This document shows, piece by piece, positions 26,736 through 36,060 of a stretch of DNA of 64,000 nucleotides. Origin of the DNA: Crocinitomicaceae bacterium (GTDB lineage: Bacteria; Bacteroidota; Bacteroidia; Flavobacteriales_D; Crocinitomicaceae). A program made the translations under genes and the position numbers. Position 1 is the first letter of the stretch, and each line of letters begins with the position of its first letter. The DNA lies in contig JAQXBM010000007.1 of the NCBI GenBank assembly GCA_029252405.1, positions 18,810 to 82,809 of the forward strand, read 5' to 3'. A model generated the notes under the pieces. The model did not search any database. It was given only the letters and a program-made list of their open reading frames with translations, and was not told the origin of the DNA.

Positions 26736-27508
26736 GCATTCTCAAGTTTTGAAGCGTTGACAATTCGGATGAATTCCGCTGTAAGATTTGGAGCTTCCAT
26801 ATTCTCTCTGAAGTCTCCCATCGTTCCGTTGTAGAGTAAATTTCCTTTATGAATAATCGCAATATCATCGCAGAGCAAATCAACCTCGCTCATGATATGA
26901 CTTGAGAAGATGACTGTTTTCCCTTCCGCCTTGCAATCGCGAATCAGTTTGATAATGTTCTCGGCTGTAATGACGTCCAATCCACTTGTTGGCTCATCAA
27001 AAACCACAACTTCAGGATCGTGAATCATTGTGCGGCAAATCGACACTTTTTGCTTCATTCCAGTTGAAAGTTTACCAATGCGTTTCCCTTGAAACTCATG
27101 CATGTCTAGCAAAGTGTAAAGTTTCTCTTTTCGTTGAGCACACACGTTCTTAGGAATGTCGTACAAATCAGCGAAGTACTGAATTAATTCATTCGGAGTC
27201 AATCGAGCGTACAAGCCAGTTGAACCAGTCAAAAAACCAATTTTCTTTCTTGCTTCGCGCGGATTTTTACTCACATCGATCCCACTAATCTTGATACTTC
27301 CATCAGAAGGTTTAAAAATGGTCGAAAGCATCCGCATCGTTGTTGTCTTTCCAGCTCCATTAGGGCCAAGAAGTGAAAAAATGCGACCTGGCTGACAGGT
27401 GAAGCTAATTCCGTTAACGGCGACAGCCTTTGAATCAGTGGTGTTTAGTTCTTTTCGCTGTTGTCTGGAAAGCGAAAATTCCTTTCTTAAGTTGGTAACC
27501 TCAATCAT
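26732..27508 (-). CDS. ABC exporter ATP-binding subunit (NatA-like)
   Basis: A 258-aa ATPase powering the adjoining permease. Walker A is GPNGAGKTTT, the signature is LSTGMKQK, Walker B VVVFDEPTSGLD and the switch His is in FSSHIMSE. The order and spacing are standard. A 4-bp overlap with the permease start and co-orientation with the repeat protein define a three-gene operon. There is no separate periplasmic binding protein, as expected for an exporter. Confidence 0.93.
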   Translation of the reverse strand: MIEVTNLRKEFSLSRQQRKELNTTDSKAVAVNGISFTCQPGRIFSLLGPNGAGKTTTMRMLSTIFKPSDGSIKISGIDVSKNPREARKKIGFLTGSTGLYARLTPNELIQYFADLYDIPKNVCAQRKEKLYTLLDMHEFQGKRIGKLSTGMKQKVSICRTMIHDPEVVVFDEPTSGLDVITAENIIKLIRDCKAEGKTVIFSSHIMSEVDLLCDDIAIIHKGNLLYNGTMGDFRENMEAPNLTAEFIRIVNASKLENA

Positions 27509-27619
27509 ATAGTTTGATTTTCAAGCTAAAAATCGTCAATTGAGAGGAACTAGCCAACCTTTTTACAGGAACGGGTTGAATTCAATATAAAAGAAATATG
27601 GGGCACGTGCAGCGGAAAG

Positions 27620-28630
27620 CTACTCACAAATACGTCCTTTGTGAACGCCACTGTGAAACATTTCATCAATGCTCTTCATATCCTCCAATAACTCTTCTGA
27701 AGGCGGAGTATTTTGCAATTTACTAAGGTCAGGCTGACCAGCATCTACCCAAGCCGTGTACCAAATTGAACCAACAGCAAAGATCGCAGCGCGTAAACGA
27801 CGTTCGACCATTCCGTTCATTCGTTTGTGGTATTCTTGAGAGAACTCGTAAGAGTAAACTTTCACTGTTGTGTTTCCTCTGCGTTCGAAACTGTATTTTT
27901 TATCGGAGTCCATTTCTACGGTTAATTCGCGTTCGATTTTCAAGACTGAATCTACTGCCAAGTGAGATGCTTTGACGCGATCCCAAATGTAAGAACGAAC
28001 ATCTTCCACGTATTCCGATTTCCCAATGAAGTAATCGTAGTTTTCATCATTGATCTCAACCAGACGGCTTTCCCATAATCCGTGAATGCCCTTTTGATTG
28101 GTCAATTGCCCGTTGTAATTTTCAGTTGTGTGCAAGGGAACGTGAGCATCACCAATGTAATGTCCAATATCCGCTGAGTACTTGAGAATTAAATCGACGT
28201 TTTTGCTTTCGAAGGCGCGTTGCAATCGGAACTTCATCACTTCGATGTGCCATGGAACAATTCCGTAGGCTTGAAGCGTATCTTCAGAAAATTTCTCGAC
28301 TGCGTCGTTCCACCGTTGAGGCATGATTTCGAATGGATCTTGCCCGTCATGAACGTAATGATCAATGTCGATATAATGACGCTGAGCTTCACCATCCATA
28401 GCGTATCTGCGCTTATCTGGATCGACTGAGTGTTCCGTTAAAAATTCAATGTGTTCCTTGTAGAAACCGAACATTTCTTGAGGAAGTGTGAACGTCGCGA
28501 TTCTGTTAATGCGCTGGTGTCCAAAAAATCCCCATTTCTTCTTTCGTTGATCGCTTTTGTATGTAAATGCTATCAGAAAGACTGGCAGAATCACCAGAAA
28601 AGTCCATTTATAGTTTGACCAATTTACCAT
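27620..28630 (-). CDS. zinc-dependent phospholipase C / S1-P1-like family protein
   Basis: A 336-aa protein with an N-terminal membrane anchor or signal (TFLVILPVFLIAFTY). It begins with WGFFGHQRINRIA and has the all-helical His/Asp metal ligands of the zinc phospholipase C/S1-P1 nuclease superfamily: HYIDIDHY, IGHYIGDAHVPLHTTENYNG and GIHGLWE. Members hydrolyse phospholipids or single-stranded nucleic acids outside the cytoplasm. Which activity applies is unclear. Its start overlaps the end of comB by 23 bp, so the genes are co-transcribed, but I see no biochemical link between them. Confidence 0.82.
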   Translation of the reverse strand: MVNWSNYKWTFLVILPVFLIAFTYKSDQRKKKWGFFGHQRINRIATFTLPQEMFGFYKEHIEFLTEHSVDPDKRRYAMDGEAQRHYIDIDHYVHDGQDPFEIMPQRWNDAVEKFSEDTLQAYGIVPWHIEVMKFRLQRAFESKNVDLILKYSADIGHYIGDAHVPLHTTENYNGQLTNQKGIHGLWESRLVEINDENYDYFIGKSEYVEDVRSYIWDRVKASHLAVDSVLKIERELTVEMDSDKKYSFERRGNTTVKVYSYEFSQEYHKRMNGMVERRLRAAIFAVGSIWYTAWVDAGQPDLSKLQNTPPSEELLEDMKSIDEMFHSGVHKGRICE

Positions 28631-29327
28631 CTTTCAATATTGGAATCACGTTTGTTTGGTTTGGAGTAAGACAATATTTGATGTCTTCGTTTAAGTTCAA
28701 ATTCTTCAACCTACGTCGGTGAGAGCTAGCTTTTAAGAACCCCATGTATCGATCCCACGCTGAAAGGTACAAATATTTTGCCGCAATTGAAGAATCCTCG
28801 TCAGAGGTGAAATTCCCAGTGCCGAGCAGGTACTCAGAAATGGCTCCAGCGCAGATCGTATCTTCCAAATTGAACTTGTCTTGCCAACCTGAACAAAGAC
28901 AAAGCGTATTCTTGTTTTGTTCAACTAGCCACTCACACAAAGCATCAAGATTGTTCAAGGAACCAACAACTACAGTTTCGGCATCTTTTGCAATATCGAG
29001 TGCTTTCGTTCCATTGGTTGTTGTTAAAACGACATCTTTTCCTTTTAACTCATCATTCATGTATGAGTAAGGTGAGTTTCCAAAATCGAATCCTTCAACG
29101 ATTTGACCTTTTCTCTCGGCTCCAACCAAATACCCTTTATCTTTATATTCTTGAGCTTTTTCGATGGACGAAACGGGAATGATCGAGTTTATTCCATTGT
29201 GAAATGCTGCGCAAATAGCTGATGTAGCGCGCAATACATCGATCACTACAACTATTTCATATTCATCTTTAAAGTATTCGTATTCTCCAGGAGTGAAGCA
29301 AACTTCAATGTGTTTTCGGTTGTCCAT
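28608..29327 (-). CDS. comB: 2-phosphosulfolactate phosphatase (ComB family)
   Basis: A 239-aa enzyme of the ComB family, which removes phosphate from 2-phosphosulfolactate. In archaea this is a coenzyme M step; many bacteria carry it without making coenzyme M. Visible family blocks are VVIDVLRATSAICAAFHNG, GAERKGQIVEGFDFGNSP, VLTTTNGTKALD and LEDTICAGAISEYLLG. No comA or other sulfonate gene is in the window. A link to sulfonolipid or sulfolactate metabolism is a guess. A TATTTTTG box with four-base spacing to the ATG is its likely promoter. Confidence 0.9.
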   Translation of the reverse strand: MDNRKHIEVCFTPGEYEYFKDEYEIVVVIDVLRATSAICAAFHNGINSIIPVSSIEKAQEYKDKGYLVGAERKGQIVEGFDFGNSPYSYMNDELKGKDVVLTTTNGTKALDIAKDAETVVVGSLNNLDALCEWLVEQNKNTLCLCSGWQDKFNLEDTICAGAISEYLLGTGNFTSDEDSSIAAKYLYLSAWDRYMGFLKASSHRRRLKNLNLNEDIKYCLTPNQTNVIPILKDGKLVKL

Positions 29328-29331
29328 GCGG

Positions 29332-29339
29332 CAAAAATA
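29332..29339 (-). promoter_or_regulatory. -7 box 4 nt from the comB start codon
   Basis: The minus strand reads TATTTTTG, then CCGC, then ATG. Confidence 0.5.
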
Positions 29340-29380
29340 ATTAAAACTGAGTTCGATTTAGAAAAGCATTCAGGTTTAAA

Positions 29381-30382
29381 TCAATTTGTTTGGTTATATC
29401 GGATTCGTCTAACAAGTTTCAGACTTGGTTTTTCGACCAGAATGTAGAATAAATATGAACCGAAATAGGCAACTGCAAATGCTCCTAGAATTAGGGCGAA
29501 TTTGAAGAGTGCCGAGTCGGCGTAGCGCAGGGTAAAGTAAAGAAACCAGCCCCCAAGTATGCCGTGCATCAGGTAAAAGCTATAGGATGTGACCCCAGCG
29601 AATTCAAGTAGTTTGCTCTTTGTTTCTACAAATAGGATTACTGGAATTGAGATTAACGGTATCACGCAGTAAAACAGTGCTTGATTCAGGAAGAAATCAG
29701 CAGATCCAATACCAATAATAGCTAACAATTGGACAGCGGAATAAGTCTTCTTGCTGAATAAAATCAAGGCGATCCCAACCGCGAAATATGAAGTGAATTC
29801 AATAAAGGTTCCTCGCAAGTCCCAGAAATAGTTGGCGCTCAGTGACGCCACCACCAAAAACATTAATGAGGCAAATGGATACTTTCTGATCAGCATAAAG
29901 GCGAACCCAAGGAATAAATAGAATTGAAACTCAACACTCAATGTCCAAAAAATAGGATTGTACCATTCTTCGCCTACAAAGTTTGCCGTAAGCGTAAGGT
30001 TGGCAATGAGCTGTTTAGCGGAGAACAGCACTGGTTCGCCCAAATACACTTGGAATAGTGCGTTTATTGCAAGAATGCATAAAACACAAATGATCATCGG
30101 AACCATGATTCTCACGATTCGCTTCAAAATGAAGGGAATGAAAAGCGAAAGCGAATAGTTGTAACGCTCAAGATGCATGTACATCACATATCCAGAGATG
30201 ATAAAAAACACGCAAATTGATCCGTGAATAAATGGATCAACAAATTCCAAAATAGCATTATCAGGACTAACAAAAGAGCCGTATTGATTTTCGAAATGCA
30301 AAAAATGGTACAAAGCAACTATGAACGCGCAAACACCACGAGCACTATCAAGAATAGCTATTTTGGGAGTTGATGTCGACAT
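29381..30382 (-). CDS. acyltransferase family 3 (OafA-like) membrane protein
   Basis: A 333-aa polytopic membrane protein. The N-terminus (IAILDSARGVCAFIVALYHF) carries the Arg of DSARG and the catalytic-type His typical of family 3 acyltransferases, which move acetyl or other acyl groups onto surface sugars. About ten helices follow, with VEFQFYLFLGF in the middle. The target glycan is unknown. It is the last gene of a uvrB-DUF3817-acyltransferase operon, separated from DUF3817 by 3 bp. Confidence 0.87.
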   Translation of the reverse strand: MSTSTPKIAILDSARGVCAFIVALYHFLHFENQYGSFVSPDNAILEFVDPFIHGSICVFFIISGYVMYMHLERYNYSLSLFIPFILKRIVRIMVPMIICVLCILAINALFQVYLGEPVLFSAKQLIANLTLTANFVGEEWYNPIFWTLSVEFQFYLFLGFAFMLIRKYPFASLMFLVVASLSANYFWDLRGTFIEFTSYFAVGIALILFSKKTYSAVQLLAIIGIGSADFFLNQALFYCVIPLISIPVILFVETKSKLLEFAGVTSYSFYLMHGILGGWFLYFTLRYADSALFKFALILGAFAVAYFGSYLFYILVEKPSLKLVRRIRYNQTN

Positions 30383-30385
30383 TGA

Positions 30386-30685
30386 CTAGCCTTCAGAAAT
30401 TGGTTTCAAGTATTTTGCATCAACCCAAAAAGTGGCAAAGGGAAGGAGGGATGCCAGCCATGAGATTCCCATTTTCTTCCAATTCCATTTTTGATCCTTC
30501 CCCACAACGTACACCCAAAGGATATACGCGATAAATAGAATTCCGTGTGCCATGCCCACAATTTTGTTGGGCATTCCAATCTCGTACATGTATTTCAATG
30601 GCATCGTTAACGCGAAAAGGAGGTAGGAAATTCCTTCCATGATTGCGAGAATGCGAAGTTGACCTAGCGCGGTTTTTAAATTCAT
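30386..30685 (-). CDS. DUF3817 family membrane protein
   Basis: A 99-aa protein with three membrane helices. It shows the DUF3817 pattern RILAIMEGISYLLFALTMPL, then GMAHGILFIAYILW and LASLLPFATFW. The function of this family is unknown. It overlaps the uvrB stop by 4 bp (ATGA) and is followed 3 bp later by the acyltransferase, so it is in the middle of that operon. Confidence 0.88.
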   Translation of the reverse strand: MNLKTALGQLRILAIMEGISYLLFALTMPLKYMYEIGMPNKIVGMAHGILFIAYILWVYVVGKDQKWNWKKMGISWLASLLPFATFWVDAKYLKPISEG

Positions 30686-32703
30686 TTCTGAGATTGCTTT
30701 TGTTGTTTTTCCAAAGCGAATAATTCGTCGCGAAGTCTTGCAGCTTCTATGAAGTCCAAATCTTTTGCAGCGGTTTCCATTCTCTTTCGGGTATACTTGA
30801 TCGTTTCTTCCATTTGCTGATCAGACATGTATCGAATCACAGGATCTGCCGCAATTGCTTCTTCGGTGTATTGGTTGTAATCAGTCGGACCATCGCCGTC
30901 CGCCACTTTGGTCGAGTTCAAAATGGTATGCGTTGATTTGTTTAGCGGAGTTGGCGTGAGTCCATGTTCTTCGTTGTACGCTTCTTGAATTTTTCTTCTT
31001 CGAGCAGTTTCGTCAATGGTGCGCTGCATCGATTTGGTCATTTTATCGGCATACATGATGACCATTCCATTCACGTTTCGTGCGGCACGTCCAGCAGTCT
31101 GAACCAGCGAGCGCTCATTTCTCAAAAATCCTTCTTTGTCAGCGTCAATAATTGCAACGAGCGACACTTCAGGTAAATCAAGTCCTTCACGAAGTAAGTT
31201 CACGCCAATCAACACGTGGAATTCACCAAGACGTAATTGACGCAAGATCTCCACACGCTCAATAGTATCTACTTCTGAGTGAATATAGCGACACAGAATC
31301 CCTAGTCTATCCAGGTATTTCTGCAGTTCTTCTGCCATTCGTTTCGTAAGTGTAGTCACTAGCGTACGTTCATCCTTTCCTATTCGAATTTGAATTTCTT
31401 CAATCAGATTATCGATTTGGTTTTTGCTTGGTCGAACTTCAATCAGAGGGTCGAGCAGTCCTGTTGGGCGGATTACTTGCTCAACAATAATTCCTTCGGA
31501 TTTTTCAATTTCATAATCTGCTGGAGTGGCCGAAACATAAATCGTTTGATGCAACATTGATTCGAATTCTTCAAACTTGAGCGGACGATTGTCCATTGCA
31601 GCCTGCAGTCGGAATCCGTAATCGACCAAATTCGTTTTTCGAGCACGGTCACCTCCATACATTCCACGAACTTGAGGCAGTGTCGCGTGACTCTCGTCCA
31701 CAATCATCAGGAAATCTTCGGGGAAGTAATCAATTAAGCAGAATGGTCGCTGCCCAGGATTTCGGTTGTCAAAATATCTTGAGTAATTCTCGATTCCCGA
31801 ACAGTAGCCGAGTTCGCGAATCATTTCTAAATCAAATGTTGTTCGCTCCTTTAGGCGATTTGCTTCATCAATTAGTCCTTGCTTTCTGAAATTTTCAACT
31901 TGAAGCACCATGTCTTCTCCAATTTCATCAACAGCACGTTTCGTTGTTTCAGGGCTCGTTACGAAGATGTTCGCTGGATAGATTGAGATGTCTTCGTACG
32001 TCTCAATGCGGTCCGCTGTCTTCGGATCAATGGCAGAAATTCCTTCGATTTCATCTCCCCAAAATTCAATTCGCAGGGCATGATCAGCATATGCCAAATG
32101 AATATCAACCGTATCTCCTTTAACGCGGAACATTCCACGTTCGAATTCTGCATTTGCTCGAGAGTATAAGTTTTCGACCAGTTGGAAAAGAAACTTATTT
32201 CTCGAAATGACATCGCCCTTTTTGATGTGAATGATGCTATCAGCAAATTCATCAGGATTTCCAATACCGTAAATACAGGATACCGAGGCAACAACAATGA
32301 CATCCGTTCGGCCGGAAAGCAGAGCAGAGGTCGTTGAAAGTCTCAGTTTTTCAATTTCATCATTGATTTGCAAGTCCTTTTCAATAAACGTCCCAGTTAC
32401 GGGCAAGTAAGCTTCAGGCTGATAATAATCGTAGTAAGAGACGAAATACTCAACGGCGTTATCAGGGAAAAACTGCTTGAATTCACCGTACAATTGTGCG
32501 GCGAGTGTCTTGTTGTGCGCCAAAATCAAGGTCGGTCGTGCGATTTCTTGGATCACGTTGGCAACAGTGAAAGTTTTTCCACTTCCTGTTACTCCAAGCA
32601 AGGTTTGATCCTTCACTTCTTCCTTGATTCCATCCGCCAATTGACGAATTGCTTCGGGTTGATCACCCGTAGGCTTGAAATCTGAAACCAATTGAAAATC
32701 CAT
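30682..32703 (-). CDS. uvrB: excinuclease ABC subunit B
   Basis: The damage-verifying helicase-like subunit of nucleotide excision repair, loaded by UvrA and recruiting UvrC. I start at ATG 32703 (MDFQLVSDFKPTGDQPEAI), giving 673 aa, because an earlier in-frame codon would add 19 residues encoded by promoter DNA. Walker A is GVTGSGKTFT, the DNA-wedging beta-hairpin is YYDYYQPEAYLP, Walker B is LMIVDESH, helicase motif VI is QTAGRAARN, and the C-terminal UVR motif is ARLRDELFALE. It is the first gene of an operon with DUF3817 and an acyltransferase. Confident. Confidence 0.98.
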   Translation of the reverse strand: MDFQLVSDFKPTGDQPEAIRQLADGIKEEVKDQTLLGVTGSGKTFTVANVIQEIARPTLILAHNKTLAAQLYGEFKQFFPDNAVEYFVSYYDYYQPEAYLPVTGTFIEKDLQINDEIEKLRLSTTSALLSGRTDVIVVASVSCIYGIGNPDEFADSIIHIKKGDVISRNKFLFQLVENLYSRANAEFERGMFRVKGDTVDIHLAYADHALRIEFWGDEIEGISAIDPKTADRIETYEDISIYPANIFVTSPETTKRAVDEIGEDMVLQVENFRKQGLIDEANRLKERTTFDLEMIRELGYCSGIENYSRYFDNRNPGQRPFCLIDYFPEDFLMIVDESHATLPQVRGMYGGDRARKTNLVDYGFRLQAAMDNRPLKFEEFESMLHQTIYVSATPADYEIEKSEGIIVEQVIRPTGLLDPLIEVRPSKNQIDNLIEEIQIRIGKDERTLVTTLTKRMAEELQKYLDRLGILCRYIHSEVDTIERVEILRQLRLGEFHVLIGVNLLREGLDLPEVSLVAIIDADKEGFLRNERSLVQTAGRAARNVNGMVIMYADKMTKSMQRTIDETARRRKIQEAYNEEHGLTPTPLNKSTHTILNSTKVADGDGPTDYNQYTEEAIAADPVIRYMSDQQMEETIKYTRKRMETAAKDLDFIEAARLRDELFALEKQQKQSQK

Positions 32704-32707
32704 GAGA

Positions 32708-32715
32708 CAAAAATA
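32708..32715 (-). promoter_or_regulatory. -7 box 4 nt from the uvrB start codon
   Basis: The minus strand reads TATTTTTG, then TCTC, then ATG. I saw no LexA-like box. Confidence 0.5.
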
Positions 32716-32747
32716 CGAATTTAACCACCCGAAGAGAATCAAAGTGC

Positions 32748-32755
32748 TATCTTTG
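32748..32755 (+). promoter_or_regulatory. -7 box of the calcium/sodium antiporter gene
   Basis: TATCTTTG is an exact match, 20 bp before the ATG, divergent from the uvrB promoter within a 72-bp intergenic region. Confidence 0.5.
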
Positions 32756-32775
32756 ATCACCTCAGAAAATTATCG

Positions 32776-33750
32776 ATGGATTATTTGTTGTTGATACTTG
32801 GACTGCTTGTCCTAATTGTTGGTGGAGAATTCCTTGTGAAGGGAGCTGTCGGTTGCTCTGCAGCCTTCAAAATTTCCCCTTTGGTGATTGGTATGACAGT
32901 AGTTTCCTTCGGAACTTCAGCCCCCGAATTATTGGTCAGTTTGCAAAGTGCTATGGATGGAAATCCAGGCATCGCGATCGGTAACGTCGTAGGTTCAAAT
33001 ATTGCCAATATTGCTCTGGTGCTGGGGATAACCGTGTTGATTTTTCCGATAATTGCGGAAAGGCAAACCAAATTCATCGATTATCCGATGATGTTGTTAG
33101 CCTGTATCTTGTTCTACGTGTTCGCACTGGACAACATTATTGAGCTCTACGAAGGAATCATACTCTTTGGAATACTGGTCACGTTTACTACTTATTTGGT
33201 TATTAATTCAAGGAAGAAAACGAAGAAGGCCCAAGCAGAATCGGATGAGGATGAATACAAGGACGCGTTAAAATACCCTATTTGGAAATCGGTTGTTTTT
33301 CTGTTGATTGGGTTAGTAGCACTTTACTTTGGTTCAGATTGGTTCGTGAAAGGAGCAGTTGGTATTGCTGAGGTGGTGTTGGAAGGAAATCCTGACAAAG
33401 ACAGCATTATTGGTGTTACGGTTGTAGCACTTGGAACTTCAGCTCCAGAATTAGTTGCCTCAATTGTTGCCGCGGTTCGGAAGCAAAGTGATATTTCCGT
33501 CGGAAACTTGATTGGATCGAACATCTTCAACGTATTCGCTGTAATTGGAATTACGTCGATAGTTAAGCCTATTGAAGTTACGGATCAAGTGCTGGATTTC
33601 GACATGTATTGGATGCTCGGCATTATGTTCTTGATGATTCCGATCTTACTTTTCGGTAAGCGAATCGGTCGATTGAAAGGTGCCTTGTTATTCGGAAGCT
33701 ATATCGCTTATGTCGCTGTTATTTTGATGCAGATCAAAGGAGTGATTTAG
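32776..33750 (+). CDS. calcium/sodium antiporter (YrbG-type CaCA family)
   Basis: A 324-aa inner-membrane exchanger with ten predicted helices in two inverted halves. Both alpha repeats are clear: GTSAPELLVSLQSA with GNVVGSNIANIALVLG in the first half, and LGTSAPELVASIVAA with GNLIGSNIFNVFAVIG in the second. The Glu of each GTSAPE binds the ion. A charged cytoplasmic loop (KKAQAESDEDEYK) separates the halves. It expels Ca2+ in exchange for Na+ or H+. It is a single gene, divergent from uvrB. Confidence 0.93.
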   Translation: MDYLLLILGLLVLIVGGEFLVKGAVGCSAAFKISPLVIGMTVVSFGTSAPELLVSLQSAMDGNPGIAIGNVVGSNIANIALVLGITVLIFPIIAERQTKFIDYPMMLLACILFYVFALDNIIELYEGIILFGILVTFTTYLVINSRKKTKKAQAESDEDEYKDALKYPIWKSVVFLLIGLVALYFGSDWFVKGAVGIAEVVLEGNPDKDSIIGVTVVALGTSAPELVASIVAAVRKQSDISVGNLIGSNIFNVFAVIGITSIVKPIEVTDQVLDFDMYWMLGIMFLMIPILLFGKRIGRLKGALLFGSYIAYVAVILMQIKGVI

Positions 33751-33814
33751 TTCTATAAATCAACCAATTTCAAATTGTTTTCGTTCCTTTAATTAGTCAC
33801 TAACCTGATGCCCA

Positions 33815-34222
33815 ATGAAGCTTTCTCTTTGTTTTTCAATCCTAGTATCACTTGTAGTAATTGTCTCTTGCAAGAAAGACGAAGCTGTTGTTGATTACAG
33901 GGAAAAGTACGTTGGAACTTATGATATTGAACAGAGAACCATTGTAACGTATTTCGCTACGCAAACTACTGACTCTATATTCACGAGCTACCCATCATCG
34001 GCGGTGACAAAATCGACTTATGATAGCACGTTGGCCATTCAACTCGGATCTGATCAGCTGAATGTTCAGATTGCTGAGGACGGAACCGTTTCATATTGTC
34101 AACGCGAGGACGCATGAGACTTTACCAATACTGGTATGATTTTCACGATTACAAACCAAGATTGTAATATAGGGCCAAATGGGTATGTTAGTGTTTACCG
34201 ATTGATCGGGACTAAACAGTAG
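33815..34222 (+). pseudogene. lipoprotein gene interrupted by an in-frame TGA
   Basis: The lipoprotein signal MKLSLCFSILVSLVVIVSC leads into a small beta domain (EKYVGTYDIEQRTIVTYF). The frame is stopped by TGA at 34115-34117, after residue 100. Directly beyond it the same frame remains open and clearly protein-like for 34 more codons (DFTNTGMIFTITNQDCNIG, YVSVYRLIGT) up to TAG at 34220. The intact protein would thus be 135 aa. The repeated GTY and VYRLIG ends resemble other small Bacteroidota lipoproteins. Either it is a recent nonsense mutation or a sequencing error; there is no sign of a selenocysteine element. Confidence 0.7.
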
Positions 34223-34224
34223 AA

Positions 34225-34860
34225 TTATTCAATCAATAATTGGTGATGTCCAACGGTCAATCCGTTCTCTAAAAGCTCCAAAAAATAACTTCCTGTTTCT
34301 AACGCTAAGTTCATTTCCTTTTTGAAAATTCCAAAATGAACCACTTTCCCTGAAATGGAGTGAATTCGAACATGCGAGGCATTCATTTGATCCGATAGCT
34401 CAATAGTGAATTTCCCAGAAGAAGGGTTGGGATAAATCAGGCTAATCTTCTCGATTATAGTAGTTAGCGCATTGGTCTGTTCAGTTACGGTAAAGCTCGA
34501 TACGGAAGTCATGGTGTCGGTGTAATTGCAAATCGTGTCTGAAGCTTGATATGCGGCGAAATCTACCGTGTAGTTTCCTGCGCTGAGAATACCAATATCC
34601 AAGGTATCGAAGAAAGTTTGAGTTGCGGTTAAAAGTCCGTTGTAGTAACAAGCTTCCGCATTAATGTTGCTTCCGTTTACAGCATGTGAGCTTTGAAGAA
34701 ACATTCCTTGGTTTGGAGTTGTTACAGTCGTAACAATCTTCACATTATCTGTCGTTGTAGGCGAAGACGGGATTACTTCAACAGAATTGATATCAGGGCA
34801 ACATTGACCAAACGATAGAAACGGTGAAAGTGCAAGGGCAAGCATGAAGAATAATTTCAT
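34225..34860 (-). CDS. secreted T9SS type A sorting-domain protein
   Basis: A 211-aa protein. The signal peptide MKLFFMLALALSPFLSFGQ is followed by a single Ig-like or CARDB-like beta domain (EVIPSSPTTTDNVKIVTTV, GNYTVDFAAY) with paired Cys residues, then a type A sorting tail (LIYPNPSSGKFTIEL, GSYFLELLENG). The protein should be exported by T9SS. The specific role is unknown. It ends 3 bp from the convergent interrupted lipoprotein gene. Confidence 0.85.
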   Translation of the reverse strand: MKLFFMLALALSPFLSFGQCCPDINSVEVIPSSPTTTDNVKIVTTVTTPNQGMFLQSSHAVNGSNINAEACYYNGLLTATQTFFDTLDIGILSAGNYTVDFAAYQASDTICNYTDTMTSVSSFTVTEQTNALTTIIEKISLIYPNPSSGKFTIELSDQMNASHVRIHSISGKVVHFGIFKKEMNLALETGSYFLELLENGLTVGHHQLLIE

Positions 34861-34954
34861 AGCGCGTTGTTTTAATAGGTTGTACTCAATTGAATAATGG
34901 TTCTGAATTCAAAATGGTTGCATCGAGTTCAAAAAACAATTTGACATTTTGAGT

Positions 34955-35920
34955 TTACACTAAAATCAGCACAGTATAAATGACCAACTGAACAGCAAAT
35001 AGAATAGCGCCGTAGACAAAAGCAGATTTACCCACACGAAACAGCTTCTTCAAACTCAAACGCAAACCGATAGCGAACATCGCAGCAGTCAAAAAGATCT
35101 TACCGACAATCTTTAAGTAGTATACCAGTTCTGGAGGGAAGGTCACGAAGAATGACAAAACGGTAATCCCTAAGAATAACCACAAATAAACAGGAAGTTT
35201 AAAGGATGTTGATTTGCTCGTCCCGTTTTGTCGGCTGATGAAATAGCCATAAAGAATAACCATTGGAGATAACAACGCAACTCTCAGCATTTTGATAGAA
35301 ATCGAAGCGTCGCCAATTAGATCATTCATGGCGTATCCCGCACCGGCGACATTTCCAACGGCGTGCAGCGTTCCTCCAATTAGAAACCCTTTTTGTGTTT
35401 CGTCAATCTCAATGTATGACAAGGCAGCAGGCAGTAAAAACGTTCCAATTGCACCGAGTAAGTTTACAACCGCAATCGCTATTCCTGCATCTTCCTCGTT
35501 TTCTGAAATAATAGGCGAGGCTGCTGCAATTGCTGAAGATCCGCATATCGCTGTTCCAAACCCTGTGAGTAAACCCGTCGAGCCCTGAAATTTCATTATT
35601 CGATTCAAGGCGATTGCTGCAATCAATACCAAAAGAACCCCAACAACAGTTTTTACTAAAAACGGAATTCCCATTGCTCCCAAAGACGCAGCGGAGATGC
35701 CAAAGGCCAAAATAACGATCGATACCTCAAGCAACTTCGAACCAGCATATTTGAATCCGGGGTTAAGCTTTTCAGGCATTACGAAAATGTTCCCAATGAT
35801 AATACCAATCAGTAGTCCCAACATTACGCTGTTGAGCAGCGGTATGTATTCCGCGACGAAATATACTCCGATCGAGGGAAGGATAACGCTTAAGACACCA
35901 ATTGACTTTATGTTTTTCAT
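34955..35920 (-). CDS. YeiH family (UPF0324) membrane protein, putative sulfate exporter
   Basis: A 321-aa protein with about ten helices. The family signature is visible: LGLLIGIIIGN, PGFKYAGSKLLEVSIVILAF, STGLLTGFGTAICGSSAIAA and GTLHAVGNVAGAG. YeiH proteins are annotated as sulfate exporters on limited evidence; activity remains unproven. It is divergent from a cystathionine beta-synthase gene, so a sulfur-related role is plausible, but this is inference from position. Confidence 0.88.
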   Translation of the reverse strand: MKNIKSIGVLSVILPSIGVYFVAEYIPLLNSVMLGLLIGIIIGNIFVMPEKLNPGFKYAGSKLLEVSIVILAFGISAASLGAMGIPFLVKTVVGVLLVLIAAIALNRIMKFQGSTGLLTGFGTAICGSSAIAAASPIISENEEDAGIAIAVVNLLGAIGTFLLPAALSYIEIDETQKGFLIGGTLHAVGNVAGAGYAMNDLIGDASISIKMLRVALLSPMVILYGYFISRQNGTSKSTSFKLPVYLWLFLGITVLSFFVTFPPELVYYLKIVGKIFLTAAMFAIGLRLSLKKLFRVGKSAFVYGAILFAVQLVIYTVLILV

Positions 35921-36034
35921 TTGCGCTTGAAGGTACGAACTCTAAAAAAATGAAGCGTTACTCGAGTTACTTTACCTTGATCTTTTTAAGAAAGTTTGTG
36001 CCAGATTACCGTGTTCAAAGTCCAACAATTCCAC

Positions 36035-36042
36035 TACCTTTG
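36035..36042 (+). promoter_or_regulatory. -7 box of the cystathionine beta-synthase gene
   Basis: TACCTTTG is an exact TAnnTTTG match, 18 bp before the ATG. Confidence 0.5.
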
Positions 36043-36060
36043 CGGAAATATTTCAACACG

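Noticed and set aside
34115..34117. Selenocysteine codon in the interrupted lipoprotein
   Set aside because: No downstream hairpin of the SECIS kind and no known selenoprotein family; a point mutation or error is simpler.
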